Shown: positions 7,704-17,103 of the stretch, one piece after another
Layout of the letters: each line of letters begins with the position of its first letter
Numbering within the stretch: the stretch's first letter is position 1
Source of the DNA: Domibacillus indicus
Lineage (GTDB): Bacteria; Bacillota; Bacilli; Bacillales; Domibacillaceae
Reading direction: 5' to 3'
DNA: 64,000 bases
Assembly: GCF_023715895.1 (NCBI RefSeq)
Contig: NZ_JAMBOO010000002.1
Location: forward strand, 496,001 to 560,000
The notes under the pieces: generated by a model
The model's database searches: none
What the model was told of the DNA's origin: nothing
Seen by the model: only the letters and a program-made list of their open reading frames with translations
Translations under genes and position numbers: made by a program

Positions 7704-8126
7704 TTATTGCGCTTCTTTACCCGGCTGAGCCGGCGTGGCAACATTGCCGACAGAAAAAGCCGATTTTGGCATTGTGTGCAGTCCTCGTGCTGTAACGTGC
7801 ACCTGTACATAATAGACAGCTTCTTCGTTAAATGTTTTGGAAAGAGTATATACTCCATTTCCTTTTGAGACTGCATCGAGCATTTCGCTGTTTTCTTTAT
7901 GTCCATCTTTCCAAATTTCATATTTTACTTCATCGGGATTATCAACTGGTTCTCCGTCTTCGGTAATGGTAGTAGAAACCGTGACTTCTTCGCCTGCATC
8001 CACTTTTTCCGGTACATGAAGAACAGCTTCAACCGGCTCGGGAAGCGGAGGCGGCTCGTTTTTTTCAGGTGCACAGGCGGCCAGCAACAATCCAAGCATC
8101 ATCATGCATACTGCTTTCCAGTTCAT
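7704..8126 (-). CDS. FixH/YtkA-like lipoprotein
   Basis: A 140-residue lipoprotein: signal peptide with lipobox LLAAC and the modified Cys at residue 18, a proline-rich spacer, then a beta-sandwich region (about residues 35-128) resembling the YtkA/FixH-like domain, with YVQVHVTARGLHTMP near the end. Such domains occur in membrane-anchored extracytoplasmic proteins, often near respiratory or metal-related genes; a specific role is not known. Its ATG overlaps the sensor-kinase stop by 4 nt, so it is the last gene of a four-gene operon: lipoprotein propeller, response regulator, histidine kinase, this protein. It could be a target or accessory ligand sensor of the two-component system (inference). 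Confidence 0.75.
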   Translation of the reverse strand: MNWKAVCMMMLGLLLAACAPEKNEPPPLPEPVEAVLHVPEKVDAGEEVTVSTTITEDGEPVDNPDEVKYEIWKDGHKENSEMLDAVSKGNGVYTLSKTFNEEAVYYVQVHVTARGLHTMPKSAFSVGNVATPAQPGKEAQ

Positions 8127-9502
8127 GTTTCCTCTCCTTCTTCCATCAGCGCCGGCAGAGTAACCGTAACGGTTGTCCCTACTCCTGCTTCGCTTTGTAT
8201 GTTAAGCTCTCCTCCATGGCGTTCAACAATCTGCTTCACAATCGACAAACCCAAACCTGATCCCCCGTCTTCACGGGTACGCGCTTTATTGATACGGTAA
8301 AATTGGTTTGTGACCTTCGGAATTTCTTCCTCAGGCATGCCGGCTCCAATATCACGAACGATCCATTTAACTTGATCTTTTTCTTGTCTGAGCGTAATGT
8401 AAATGGGCTTATTTTTTTGCGAATACCGCACCGCGTTGTCAATAATATTGGTCATCACTTGACTCAGCCTGTCTTCATCCCCATATACAATCGTTTCCTC
8501 GTCTATGTCAAGCGCAAAACGGTCATGCTTCAGCCGAAACGTGTCGACAGTCCGGTAAACAAGATCGGCAAGCGGAAGAAAGGTTTTTTCTATGTTCATT
8601 TTATTCGAATCGAGCCGGATTAATTCAAGCAGATCGTTTACAAGGCGCTCCATTCGGGCGGCCTCGCGCTGAATAATACTGAGCTGCTGTTCCGGGCGGC
8701 CGATACCGTTTATCATTGCTTCACTATAGCCCTTTATATAACTGAGCGGAGTACGAAGCTCATGTGAAACAGTTGCCAAAAATGTTTTCCGCTGTTCGTT
8801 TTCTTTTTGAATCGCTTCAGCCATTTCATTGAACGTACGCGCAAGCTGGCCAAACTCATCCTTTGATTCAGCCGGTACGCGTGCCATATAATCCCCTTTT
8901 GATAAGCGGACGGCCGCTCCTTTCATCTCTTCAAGCGGCTTGACTACATGGCGGGTCCACCTCATGCCTCCATACAGGAGAACAGCCGTCAGCAATGCAG
9001 CCCCCGCTGCCCAGAACAAGATCAGGCTCGACACAAGCTCTTCAATTCGTTCGAGGGGTATATACAAATAAAGAATGCCTTTTAACTGCTTGTCGTCCAA
9101 AAGTGGATAAATAACGGAAATAATCTGCCGGTCAAACCGCTCGGAATAACCGGTTTCTTCAATCATTTTATTTTCCAGCAGCTTTTCTCTTTCTTCCGGC
9201 CCGATCAGTGTTTCATAATCCGCTTCATATGGAATACAGGCAGCAAGCTCTCTCGGGTTATGTACGGCGAAAGCTTCAAATGGTGACTTTTCACTGAACC
9301 AGGCGACGCGCTCTACAAATGCAGCGTTCAATTCTCCTCCCTCATAATCGTCCGACAGGTTTTCTGCTGCGGCTTTCAGTTCGTCTTTAACGCTTTCTAC
9401 ATACAGCTTTTCATACAGCGTATAAGCGAGGCCAAATGCAGATCCAACCGCAAGAAGAACAAAAATAAACAGCGTCACCCACAGCTTTTTCCGAAATGTC
9501 AT
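8123..9502 (-). CDS. Sensor histidine kinase (HAMP-HisKA-HATPase)
   Basis: A 459-residue membrane kinase. Transmembrane segment 1 is at about residues 8-30, an extracytoplasmic sensing domain at 31-157, transmembrane segment 2 at 158-180, HAMP at 181-235, the HisKA motif SHELRTPL with phospho-acceptor His247, N-box NIIDNAVRYS near 365, and the ATP lid with GSGLGLSIVKQI near 420. All catalytic motifs are intact. The ligand is unknown. The ATG overlaps the stop of the response-regulator gene by 4 nt. The sensor domain is flanked in the operon by two lipoproteins, suggesting an envelope signal. Confidence 0.9.
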   Translation of the reverse strand: MTFRKKLWVTLFIFVLLAVGSAFGLAYTLYEKLYVESVKDELKAAAENLSDDYEGGELNAAFVERVAWFSEKSPFEAFAVHNPRELAACIPYEADYETLIGPEEREKLLENKMIEETGYSERFDRQIISVIYPLLDDKQLKGILYLYIPLERIEELVSSLILFWAAGAALLTAVLLYGGMRWTRHVVKPLEEMKGAAVRLSKGDYMARVPAESKDEFGQLARTFNEMAEAIQKENEQRKTFLATVSHELRTPLSYIKGYSEAMINGIGRPEQQLSIIQREAARMERLVNDLLELIRLDSNKMNIEKTFLPLADLVYRTVDTFRLKHDRFALDIDEETIVYGDEDRLSQVMTNIIDNAVRYSQKNKPIYITLRQEKDQVKWIVRDIGAGMPEEEIPKVTNQFYRINKARTREDGGSGLGLSIVKQIVERHGGELNIQSEAGVGTTVTVTLPALMEEGEET

Positions 9503-10176
9503 ATTGTGCCGTCCACAAATTTATAGCCAATTCCCCAAACGGTTTCAATGGAGGCTCCTTCGTGCTTCAATTTCATCCGCAATGTTTTAATATGTGTATC
9601 TACTGTTCGGGTGCCGCCCCTGTACTCTGTTCCCCAGACGGTTTCAAGCAGTTCTTCCCGCGAAAAAATCCGCCCCCGGTTTTTTGCAAGAAGAACGAGC
9701 AAGTCAAATTCTTTCATTGTCAGCCCGACGGCTGTACCGTCTACCTTTACTGTCCGGGAATGAATATCGATCAAAAGAGTTTGATAGTGGATCGTTTCCC
9801 GTTTATCCGTCGAAGAGCCGAATCGCCGAAGCACTGCTTGAATACGGGCAGTCATTTCTCCAGGAGAAAAGGGCTTCACAATATAGTCATCTCCTCCAAG
9901 CGAAAAGGCGCGCACCTTGTCCCACTCTTCTCCGCGTGCGCTCAAAAAAATAATGGGGATGTCGCTGTAAGAACGGATGGCCTCGCACACGGCAAAACCA
10001 TCGCGCCCGGGCATCATAATATCCAGCAGTATAAGGTCCGGCCGAAGCTCTTTTAATTTTTCTTCCGCTTCTTCTCCATTTAAAGCTGAGCTGACGGTGT
10101 ACCCGGCATTTTCCAGATACATCGTGACCAAATCCACCATATCCTGCTCATCATCTACAACTAATAAATGCGTCAT
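9499..10176 (-). CDS. OmpR/PhoB-family response regulator
   Basis: A 225-residue response regulator. The receiver has the acidic pair DD at residues 8-9, phospho-acceptor Asp52 in LLDIMMPG, and the conserved Lys in YIVKPFSP. The C-terminal winged helix carries TMKEFDLLVLLA and DTHIKTLRMKL. The start is set at the ATG at 10176, 5 nt after GAAGGTGA, rather than the TTG at 10197. It begins one base after the stop of the propeller lipoprotein gene. It probably binds the direct repeat at 11166-11182 before the operon (inference). Confidence 0.9.
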   Translation of the reverse strand: MTHLLVVDDEQDMVDLVTMYLENAGYTVSSALNGEEAEEKLKELRPDLILLDIMMPGRDGFAVCEAIRSYSDIPIIFLSARGEEWDKVRAFSLGGDDYIVKPFSPGEMTARIQAVLRRFGSSTDKRETIHYQTLLIDIHSRTVKVDGTAVGLTMKEFDLLVLLAKNRGRIFSREELLETVWGTEYRGGTRTVDTHIKTLRMKLKHEGASIETVWGIGYKFVDGTI

Positions 10177-10177
10177 C

Positions 10178-11122
10178 TCATTCACCTTCTTCAACAAAAA
10201 TCATAAATGGTCCTTTACCTATATTAATATTCTTGCGTTTTTCAAGTGTTTTTTCTTCATACAAAGAAAGTGTCCCGCTGTCATAGCCGGCTGAAAGAAT
10301 CGTTTTTCCAAGTACGGCAATGGCGAATGGATTGGCCGGCGCGTCCGTTTGCGCCGCCAATTTTCTTTCGGGATCAAAAGCAAACAGCTTATTCGATCCA
10401 TGGCTCGCGGCATACATAAACCCGCTTTTTGAAGCAAAAGCAATGGGCATGACCGGTGCATCTGCTGTTCCAGTTAATGAACCAGTTTCAAGTGAATAGA
10501 CACGAATGGTTTCACCGGCACGAGCCCCAACCCCATGGCCGCCAACCCACAGCTCGTTTTTTTCTTTATTTACAGCTAAGCCAGTCGAAGACGTTGGGAT
10601 GGCAAATTCCCGGGTAATGCGGTGTGTGTGTACATCCAATTCTGATAGTACCGTATCCCGGTAATTAATAATATACAATTTCCCTTTATATTCAAGCATG
10701 GTCATCGGGTAATGCCCCGTTCGTGTTTTTTGTGTTTCCCGGCCTTCGCTATTTAAAAAATGGACCGCTCCGTCTTCCTTTACTGAAAGCGCCACTTCAT
10801 TTGTTTCTTTAACATAAGCCGCACCTGTCACTCCTTTTGGCACTTCCCACTCCGCAAGCTCTTTGCCCGTCTCAACCGAGTAAAGCCTGGCATGAGTAAG
10901 TTCTGTGCCGTACAAAAGCATTTTATCGTCAAACAGAAGACTGCCTGTGTATGGTTCGTCAAACGCCCACTCAGCAAGTATGGTCCCGTCGGGTGAGATA
11001 AAGGTTATGCCCGGCTCTTTAATGGTTAAAACAGCGGCAAACTTATCTGCATGAACCGGCTCAAATGCTGCGCGGCCGCAGCCGGCAAGCAGCAAAAGCA
11101 TGACCAGTATAATACTCTTCAC
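10178..11122 (-). CDS. Lipoprotein with YncE-like beta-propeller
   Basis: About 314 residues. The GTG at 11122 is chosen because GGAGG lies 9 nt upstream and the product then starts with a short signal peptide and lipobox LAGC (Cys15). The mature part has repeated blades with phrases such as SPDGTILAEW, VYSLETGSLT, FAFDPERKLAAQ and FAIAVLGKTI, typical of a seven-bladed YncE/YVTN-type propeller. No catalytic motif is visible; a ligand-binding or envelope role is likely. First gene of the operon with the two-component system, which suggests it belongs to the same signalling unit. Confidence 0.75.
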   Translation of the reverse strand: MKSIILVMLLLLAGCGRAAFEPVHADKFAAVLTIKEPGITFISPDGTILAEWAFDEPYTGSLLFDDKMLLYGTELTHARLYSVETGKELAEWEVPKGVTGAAYVKETNEVALSVKEDGAVHFLNSEGRETQKTRTGHYPMTMLEYKGKLYIINYRDTVLSELDVHTHRITREFAIPTSSTGLAVNKEKNELWVGGHGVGARAGETIRVYSLETGSLTGTADAPVMPIAFASKSGFMYAASHGSNKLFAFDPERKLAAQTDAPANPFAIAVLGKTILSAGYDSGTLSLYEEKTLEKRKNINIGKGPFMIFVEEGE

Positions 11123-11150
11123 TTTTATGCGCCTCCCTGCTTTTCCTTTC

Positions 11151-11156
11151 ATTATA
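11151..11156 (-). promoter_or_regulatory. -10 element of the lipoprotein/two-component operon
   Basis: TATAAT on the minus strand, 29 nt before the GTG start. It stands 9 bp downstream of the direct repeat, leaving no independent -35, which fits an activator-dependent promoter. Confidence 0.55.
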
Positions 11157-11165
11157 GGGATTGGG

Positions 11166-11182
11166 TGTGAAATAAGTGTGAA
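11166..11182 (-). promoter_or_regulatory. PhoP-type direct repeat TTCACA-N5-TTCACA
   Basis: On the minus strand two TTCACA hexamers are spaced exactly 5 bp apart (11-bp period), immediately upstream of TATAAT. This is the geometry and close to the sequence of the PhoP box (TTAACA repeats) and of related OmpR-family sites. Either the cognate regulator or PhoP could bind. Confidence 0.6.
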
Positions 11183-11196
11183 GATTATTCGAAAAA

Positions 11197-11212
11197 GACG
11201 GCTGAAGCCGTC
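11197..11212 (-). terminator. Terminator after yhgE
   Basis: GACGGC/GCCGTC hairpin followed by TTTTTC on the minus strand, directly abutting the yhgE stop. Confidence 0.75.
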
Positions 11213-13495
11213 TCATGCTGCTTCAAGCCGCCCATACTGCTTTTTGTACTGGCCGCGGAAATACAAAGCAGTTACCGTTATATTAAACAGGGCAAATCCA
11301 ATTAAAACAGCGGCATTCTGCCACATAAATGTATAATCGCCACTTGAAATAACGGCTCTAAACGCATTGATCGAATAAGCCATTGGCAAAAAGCTGGTCA
11401 AGTGCTGCAGTGCTTTCGGAATAAGCTCGAGCGGGAACGTTCCGCCGCTTGCTGTCAGCTGGCTGATCAAAATCAGCACTGCTACAAAACGGCCTGGATT
11501 GCCGAGGATCGTGGCCAGCATTTGAATGAGCGTCATAAAAGCAGCGCTCGCGATAAACGCCAATATAAAAAAGCGCGGTACGCTTTGCACATGCAAATGA
11601 AGCACACCGAGCAAAAAGATCGATGCAGCTGCTGCCTGACACGCACCGACAAGCAGAAAGATACCAAGCTTTCCACGAAACCAGGCAAGTCCGCTTTTCG
11701 GCTGCTCCGGCGTCTCTTTGAGCGGGAAAATAATCGTCAGCATAATCGCGCCAACAAACAAGCCGAGTGACAGCATATAAGGCGCCATGCCTGTTCCGTA
11801 GTTTGGCACTTTGTGTAAGGACTCTTTTTCTACCTGCACCGGTTCTGCCATCATATTATACGTATCATCATCAGCTTTCATATCTCCTGCTTCACCCGCT
11901 GCTTTTGACAATTCCGCCTCCAATTTTTTTGTTCCTTGTTCCAGATCAGCAGATCCTTTGGCGAGCTCCGCAGAACCATCAGCCAGCTTCCCTGCCCCGT
12001 CAGATAACTGATGGGACCCGCCGGCAAGCTCCGATAATCCAGTTGAGAGGTCACCCGCTCCTTTTGCCAGTGTATCGGCTCCTGATTTCGCTTCGGCTGT
12101 TTTTTCGGTCATCGTGTTTAATCCGGTTACGAGTGTCCCGCTGCCTGATTGAATATTTTTCGCGCCTTCATTTAGTGCAGCGGCTCCCGACTGGAGGTTC
12201 CCAAGACCCGCCTGCAGCTGCTGCTGGCCTTTTTGTATCTCTCCAAGTCCAGCCGATAATTCATCCAGCTTGCCAGGCATCGTCTGTGAAACTGATTTAT
12301 TTAATTCCCGTGCTCCTGATCCAATCTGGCTGCTTCCACTTTGCAGCTCATCAACCCCCGCTGAAATGCCTTCATTCAACTTTTCCTGCTGCGCAGCCAT
12401 TTTTGTTTGCATAGTAGCAATCTGTTCTTCCGTCATCACCTGTGATAACACCGGCAGCAGCTCATCCATTTGGGCTTTTTGCGCTGCACTGATTTGACTT
12501 TTCAACTTTGCTTCAAATTGATCCATGCCAGCGTTTAATTCATCTGCGCCTGAAGCAAGAGAAGCGGCTCCATCCGCCAGGGCTGGAACCTGTTCGCGAA
12601 ATTGGTCTACGCCGCTTTTTGCAGCAGTGGTTCCGTCTATCAGCTTCGGCATACTGTCATTTGCTGATGCAAGACCGTCTTTAAGAGAAGCCGACCCGGC
12701 AGCAAGCTGATCGATGCCCGCCTGCAGATTCTGTCCTCCGTCTGCAAGCTTTGCCTGTCCGTCTGTAAGCTGACTAAGGCCGCTGGAAAGAGAAGCCGCT
12801 CCGCTTGCGACCTGCTTCGACCCTTCCGTTGCTTTGTCTACTCCCGAAGCAAACGAAACCGAATTATTCGCAAGATCGGCCAGATTTTTTTTCAATTCAC
12901 TCGTCCCTTTTGTTATGTTCAGCGCGCCTTCGTCAAGCTTTTCGGCTCCTTTTCCAGCTTCTGTATAACCGTCTCCCATTTTCTTAACAGCGTCAAACAT
13001 CGACTTTGCGTACGTTTTTGTGACGTCCTTTTGAATAGATGCCCGAATTTCTTTCATCGCAGACTGGCCAATTTGCGAGGAAACAAAATTGTAGCTTTCA
13101 TTTGGCGTATAAATTAATTCAAGCTTTTCCGGTTTTGCATCCATTAACGTCGTAGCGTTTTGAGAGAAGTTTTCAGGTATTTCGATCATCATATAATATT
13201 CCTGCTGTTTTAAACCGTCGAGTGCTTCTTTTTTGGTGACGATGTGGAAATCAAAATCATTGCTTTTTTGGAGCTCTTTTTCGAGACCATCCCCAATATG
13301 AAGGCTTTCTCCTTCGTAATCCGCTCCCTTATCGTTATTGACAACTGCAACCGGCAGCTGATCCAAATGTCCGTATGGGTCCCAAAATGCCCATAAAAAA
13401 ATACCGGAATACAAAAGTGGAATCAGCATAATGGCAATGATCGAAATGCGCAGCATTCGATTTTGGCCGATTTCTTTTATTTCTTTCCAAAACAT
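11213..13495 (-). CDS. yhgE: YhgE/Pip family membrane protein with long repeat domain
   Basis: A 760-residue protein with one N-terminal membrane helix (about 18-38), an extracytoplasmic domain with VVNNDKGADYEG, a long central region (about 190-560) of short degenerate repeats rich in GAxxLxxG/GSxxL (for example LADGSAELAKGSADLEQG), and five C-terminal helices from about 580. This is the YhgE/Pip architecture; Lactococcus Pip is a phage receptor and related proteins occur in type VII-like or efflux contexts. The C-terminal helices resemble ABC-2 permeases. Located downstream of its TetR gene yhgD, with a matching operator before each gene. Confidence 0.88.
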   Translation of the reverse strand: MFWKEIKEIGQNRMLRISIIAIMLIPLLYSGIFLWAFWDPYGHLDQLPVAVVNNDKGADYEGESLHIGDGLEKELQKSNDFDFHIVTKKEALDGLKQQEYYMMIEIPENFSQNATTLMDAKPEKLELIYTPNESYNFVSSQIGQSAMKEIRASIQKDVTKTYAKSMFDAVKKMGDGYTEAGKGAEKLDEGALNITKGTSELKKNLADLANNSVSFASGVDKATEGSKQVASGAASLSSGLSQLTDGQAKLADGGQNLQAGIDQLAAGSASLKDGLASANDSMPKLIDGTTAAKSGVDQFREQVPALADGAASLASGADELNAGMDQFEAKLKSQISAAQKAQMDELLPVLSQVMTEEQIATMQTKMAAQQEKLNEGISAGVDELQSGSSQIGSGARELNKSVSQTMPGKLDELSAGLGEIQKGQQQLQAGLGNLQSGAAALNEGAKNIQSGSGTLVTGLNTMTEKTAEAKSGADTLAKGAGDLSTGLSELAGGSHQLSDGAGKLADGSAELAKGSADLEQGTKKLEAELSKAAGEAGDMKADDDTYNMMAEPVQVEKESLHKVPNYGTGMAPYMLSLGLFVGAIMLTIIFPLKETPEQPKSGLAWFRGKLGIFLLVGACQAAAASIFLLGVLHLHVQSVPRFFILAFIASAAFMTLIQMLATILGNPGRFVAVLILISQLTASGGTFPLELIPKALQHLTSFLPMAYSINAFRAVISSGDYTFMWQNAAVLIGFALFNITVTALYFRGQYKKQYGRLEAA

Positions 13496-13511
13496 ATGAT
13501 TACCTCCGTAT

Positions 13512-13534
13512 TGACCAAATCGTTCATTTGGTCA
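13512..13534. promoter_or_regulatory. TetR operator before yhgE
   Basis: Perfect inverted repeat: TGACCAAAT, 5-bp spacer, ATTTGGTCA, 17 bp upstream of the yhgE ATG. The same palindrome occurs before the adjacent TetR gene. Confidence 0.8.
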
Positions 13535-13557
13535 TTTTATTTCAAAAAGAAAGCCCC

Positions 13558-14130
13558 TTACCGGGACAATCCTTTAAATATAAACAGCTCAAACAGTTTA
13601 GCAATTTCTTCTTTTGACAGCGTGCGGCCGCGCCGCTCCCAGTCCGCTACGAGCGTAACATAAAGCTTCAGCATCACAAAAGCCGCTATCTCAGGATCCG
13701 TCTGCTCAATTTCATTTTTCTCCATCGCTTCTTTCGCTTTAGCGGCAATATAAGCGACAATGGCATCTTCCATTTTTTTTAATGCCTCGGCTGCTGCGGG
13801 TGTTCCCATTTCCTTTTCTTCCTGGAACAGCTTGATCGCAAGTTGATGCTTTGTGCGGAAAACAAGCATTTCAAACAGCGCCAGATGAACATTTTCCTGA
13901 AAGGAATGTGCCGGGTCAATGACGGCTTCTGCCGCTTCTTTCATTTCTTCGATCAATGTCACCCAAATATCTTGAAATAATTCATCTTTGTTTTTAAAAA
14001 AGGTATAAATAGTGCCTTTGCCGACATTGGCCAGTTTCGCCACCTGATCCATTGTGGTGGCCTTGTAGCCAAACATTGTAAACGATTTTGTTGCGGCTTC
14101 AATAACATCTTTTTTCCGTCCCGACGCCAC
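13558..14130 (-). CDS. yhgD: TetR/AcrR-family repressor YhgD
   Basis: About 190 residues with the TetR helix-turn-helix near residues 25-45 (TTMDQVAKLANVGKGTIYTF) and an all-helical ligand domain after it. The GTG at 14130 gives an N-terminus MASGRKKDVIEAATKSF that aligns with B. subtilis YhgD and has AGGTGG just upstream. It lies directly upstream of yhgE, and identical-type operators precede both genes, so it most likely represses itself and yhgE. The ligand is unknown. Confidence 0.88.
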   Translation of the reverse strand: MASGRKKDVIEAATKSFTMFGYKATTMDQVAKLANVGKGTIYTFFKNKDELFQDIWVTLIEEMKEAAEAVIDPAHSFQENVHLALFEMLVFRTKHQLAIKLFQEEKEMGTPAAAEALKKMEDAIVAYIAAKAKEAMEKNEIEQTDPEIAAFVMLKLYVTLVADWERRGRTLSKEEIAKLFELFIFKGLSR

Positions 14131-14145
14131 TTCTCCACCTCTTTT

Positions 14146-14168
14146 TGACCAAAATAACAATTTGGTCA
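14146..14168. promoter_or_regulatory. TetR operator before yhgD (autoregulatory)
   Basis: TGACCAAAA, 5-bp spacer, ATTTGGTCA: the same 23-bp palindrome as before yhgE with one half-site mismatch, 15 bp upstream of the GTG start. Confidence 0.8.
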
Positions 14169-14219
14169 TTTAGTTCTGATGCTTATTTTATGCTTCTCGT
14201 CTTTTCTTGTCAATAAAAA

Positions 14220-14242
14220 ATCCCACCGAAGAACGGCGGGAT
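14220..14242 (-). terminator. Terminator after hemH
   Basis: ATCCCaCCG/CGGcGGGAT hairpin followed by TTTTTT on the minus strand, closing the hemE-hemH operon and separating it from yhgD. Confidence 0.8.
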
Positions 14243-14247
14243 AGATA

Positions 14248-15192
14248 TTATAGTTTTCCTTCTTCCTTTAAGTGCTTCATAACTACAGCACCAAGCGCCT
14301 CAATAAATTCCGGACGGGCGTTCGGCATGGCTGGACGGTAGTATTCAGCACCAATTTCATCTGTAACAACCCGGCATTCATAGTCATTATCGTACAGCAC
14401 TTCAAGATGATCCGCCACAAATCCGGCCGGCACATACATAAACGCTTTATAGCCGTTTTGCTTATATAAATCACGTGTTAAATCCTGAACATCCGGCCCA
14501 ATCCATGGCTCCGGTGTATTGCCGGCACTTTGCCAGCCAACAGCATACTGCTCAACGCCCGCTGCGCCGGCAATTAAGTCGGCTGTTTCTTTCAGCTGCT
14601 GTGGATACGGATCACCCGCTGCAATGATTTTTTCCGGCAGGCTGTGCGCGGATACAATCAGTACAAAGTTCTTTCTTTCTTCCTCGCTCATCGTTTGAAG
14701 CGTCTCTTCAATTTGATCTGCCCAGTATTGAATAAATTTAGGCTCCTGATACCAGCTTTCAATTGACGTAATGGAAGGTCCGTTAATATTCGCTGACTCT
14801 TCAGCCGCCCGCTCATTATATGACTTCACACTAAACGTAGAAAAGTGCGGCGCCAATACGATTGAAACAGCTTCCTCAATGCCGTCCTGCTCCATTTGAT
14901 GTACAGCATCTTCAATAAAAGGCTCGATGTGCTTTAAGCCAATATACAGCTTGAATTCGATTTCCTGCTGCATATTGTTTAAGAAATCTGTAAGCTTCTG
15001 CGCCTGCTCTTCGGTAATTTTAGCAAGCGGCGAAATACCGCCAATGGCTTCATAGCGGCTTCGCAAATCTTCCAGTGCTTCCTCTGACGGCTTGCGGCCG
15101 TGCCGGATATGCGTATAGTATCGTTCAATATCTTCTTCTTTATAAGGCGTTCCGTACGCCATCACAAGAAGGCCCATCTGTTTTTTAGTCAT
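14248..15192 (-). CDS. hemH: Ferrochelatase (coproporphyrin ferrochelatase)
   Basis: A 314-residue ferrochelatase of the soluble Bacillus type. [20 protein letters not shown] is at the N-terminus, the catalytic His is in [10 protein letters not shown] near residue 180, and the acidic partner is in [11 protein letters not shown] near 264. In Firmicutes this enzyme (also called CpfC) inserts iron into coproporphyrin III. The gene is 77 nt after hemE on the same strand. In B. subtilis hemY follows; here a terminator and yhgD follow instead. Confidence 0.94.
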   Translation of the reverse strand: MTKKQMGLLVMAYGTPYKEEDIERYYTHIRHGRKPSEEALEDLRSRYEAIGGISPLAKITEEQAQKLTDFLNNMQQEIEFKLYIGLKHIEPFIEDAVHQMEQDGIEEAVSIVLAPHFSTFSVKSYNERAAEESANINGPSITSIESWYQEPKFIQYWADQIEETLQTMSEEERKNFVLIVSAHSLPEKIIAAGDPYPQQLKETADLIAGAAGVEQYAVGWQSAGNTPEPWIGPDVQDLTRDLYKQNGYKAFMYVPAGFVADHLEVLYDNDYECRVVTDEIGAEYYRPAMPNARPEFIEALGAVVMKHLKEEGKL

Positions 15193-15269
15193 GCTGCTTC
15201 CACCTCGTTTGATTCATTGCTTCTTTTATCTAGTATGACATGAAAAAAAGATTCGTTAAAATAAATGGC

Positions 15270-16301
15270 TTATCGTGCTGTATATTCATGAACAAATGCC
15301 GTCAGACGCTTTAACGTATCCGGATTTACTTCCGGGAATACACCGTGCCCAAGATTGAAAATATGGCCCGGTGACGCCAGCCCCTGATCTAAAATCGCCT
15401 TCGTGCGCTCTTCAATGACTTCCCACGGAGCCAGTAAAATGGCAGGGTCCAGGTTCCCCTGCAATGTTTTAGTCAAGCCCATTTCCCTTGCTTCAGCGAT
15501 TTGGGTGCGCCAGTCGAGTCCGACTACATCAAGCGGAAGGTCATGCCACTCTTTTGCTAAATGGCTCGCACCTACTCCAAACATAATCATCGGTACCCCT
15601 TCTGAACGAAGCTCGCTGAAAATCCGTTCCATCACCGGTTTAATAAACGTCCGGTAATCAGATACGTTTAGCGCACCTACCCACGAATCAAAAATCTGTA
15701 TGGCTTTGGCGCCTGCTTTAACTTGGGAACGAACATATGTAATCGTCATGTCCGCCAGTTTATCCATAAGCGCGAACCATGCTTTTGGCTCCGCGTACAT
15801 AAATGCTTTTGTTTTATTGTAGTTTTTGGATGGCCCGCCTTCGATCATATAACTGGCCAGCGTAAAAGGCGCACCGGCAAAACCAATTAACGGGACGTTC
15901 AACTGCTCTTCTGTCAGCAGCCGGATGGTCTCAAGCACATAAGGCACGTCGCTTTCCGGGTCGATCTCTCCAAGTTTTTCCACGTCTTGCAGCGAGCGGA
16001 TCGGATTTGATATCACCGGGCCGATGCCAGATTTTATATCTACATCCACTCCAATAGACGGAAGCGGGGACATAATATCTTTATAAAGAATCGCTGCATC
16101 AACATCGTACTGCTCAACCGGCAGGCGTGTAACATACGCACAAATTTCCGGATGGTGTGTAATTTCAAACAGCGAATATTTTTCCTTCAGCTTCCGGTAT
16201 TCCGGCTGTGAACGTCCTGCCTGGCGCATAAACCAGACAGGTGTATAGTCTGTTTTTTCTCCCCGTGCCGCTTTTAAAAATGTATCATTCAAATGCCTCA
16301 T
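15270..16301 (-). CDS. hemE: Uroporphyrinogen decarboxylase
   Basis: A 343-residue enzyme with the signature [16 protein letters not shown] at residues 21-36 and the second family motif [12 protein letters not shown] near 145. It removes four carboxyl groups from uroporphyrinogen III to give coproporphyrinogen III. First gene of the short heme operon, divergent from the heme-degrading monooxygenase hmoB, so synthesis and turnover genes flank one intergenic region of about 177 bp. Confidence 0.95.
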   Translation of the reverse strand: MRHLNDTFLKAARGEKTDYTPVWFMRQAGRSQPEYRKLKEKYSLFEITHHPEICAYVTRLPVEQYDVDAAILYKDIMSPLPSIGVDVDIKSGIGPVISNPIRSLQDVEKLGEIDPESDVPYVLETIRLLTEEQLNVPLIGFAGAPFTLASYMIEGGPSKNYNKTKAFMYAEPKAWFALMDKLADMTITYVRSQVKAGAKAIQIFDSWVGALNVSDYRTFIKPVMERIFSELRSEGVPMIMFGVGASHLAKEWHDLPLDVVGLDWRTQIAEAREMGLTKTLQGNLDPAILLAPWEVIEERTKAILDQGLASPGHIFNLGHGVFPEVNPDTLKRLTAFVHEYTAR

Positions 16302-16472
16302 ATGGATTGAGAGCCACCTTTCAACTATGACAGATTAGAATTACTATTATGTATTATAGCTTACAATATGGTACTTTTCACTAAAGAGGTGTACTGTTCG
16401 CAAATTTGCCAAAATAATGTGTGGAAATTGGAAAGAAGGGTACAAAAAAAGATATACTAGAACGTGAGGTGA

Positions 16473-16986
<514 letters not shown>

Positions 16987-16988
<2 letters not shown>

Positions 16989-17014
16989 CAGCCAGGGGGT
17001 ACCCCCTGGCTGTT
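16987..17014. repeat. 28-bp perfect palindrome after hmoB
   Basis: A loop-free perfect palindrome centred on GGGGGTACCCCC with AACAGCC/GGCTGTT arms. It begins on the second base of the hmoB stop codon. There is no T-run on either strand, so it is not a classical terminator. A near-copy lies at 17072. Confidence 0.7.
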
Positions 17015-17029
17015 ACTATAGACAAAGTA

Positions 17030-17069
17030 AGAAAGCAGGCTGATTGAAAGCGGGCGTTTGCCGGCTGCC
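17030..17069 (+). repeat. Dispersed repeat copy 2, continuous
   Basis: Forty bases beginning AGAAAGCAGGCTGATT match both halves of the interrupted copy at 6625-6506. It is flanked on both sides by GCCAGGGG-type palindromes. Confidence 0.6.
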
Positions 17070-17071
17070 TG

Positions 17072-17092
17072 AGCCAGGGGTATCCCCTGGCT
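17072..17092. terminator. Hairpin AGCCAGGGG/CCCCTGGCT
   Basis: Perfect 9-bp stem with a 3-nt loop, similar to the palindrome at 16987. A TTTTT run occurs about 10 nt later on the plus strand, so it may terminate hmoB transcripts. Confidence 0.5.
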
Positions 17093-17103
17093 TCTTGCCG
17101 TTT

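Noticed and set aside
11213-13495. Long antisense open frames opposite yhgE
   Set aside because: They arise from the repeat-rich coding strand; no ribosome binding sites, and yhgE itself is clearly coding.
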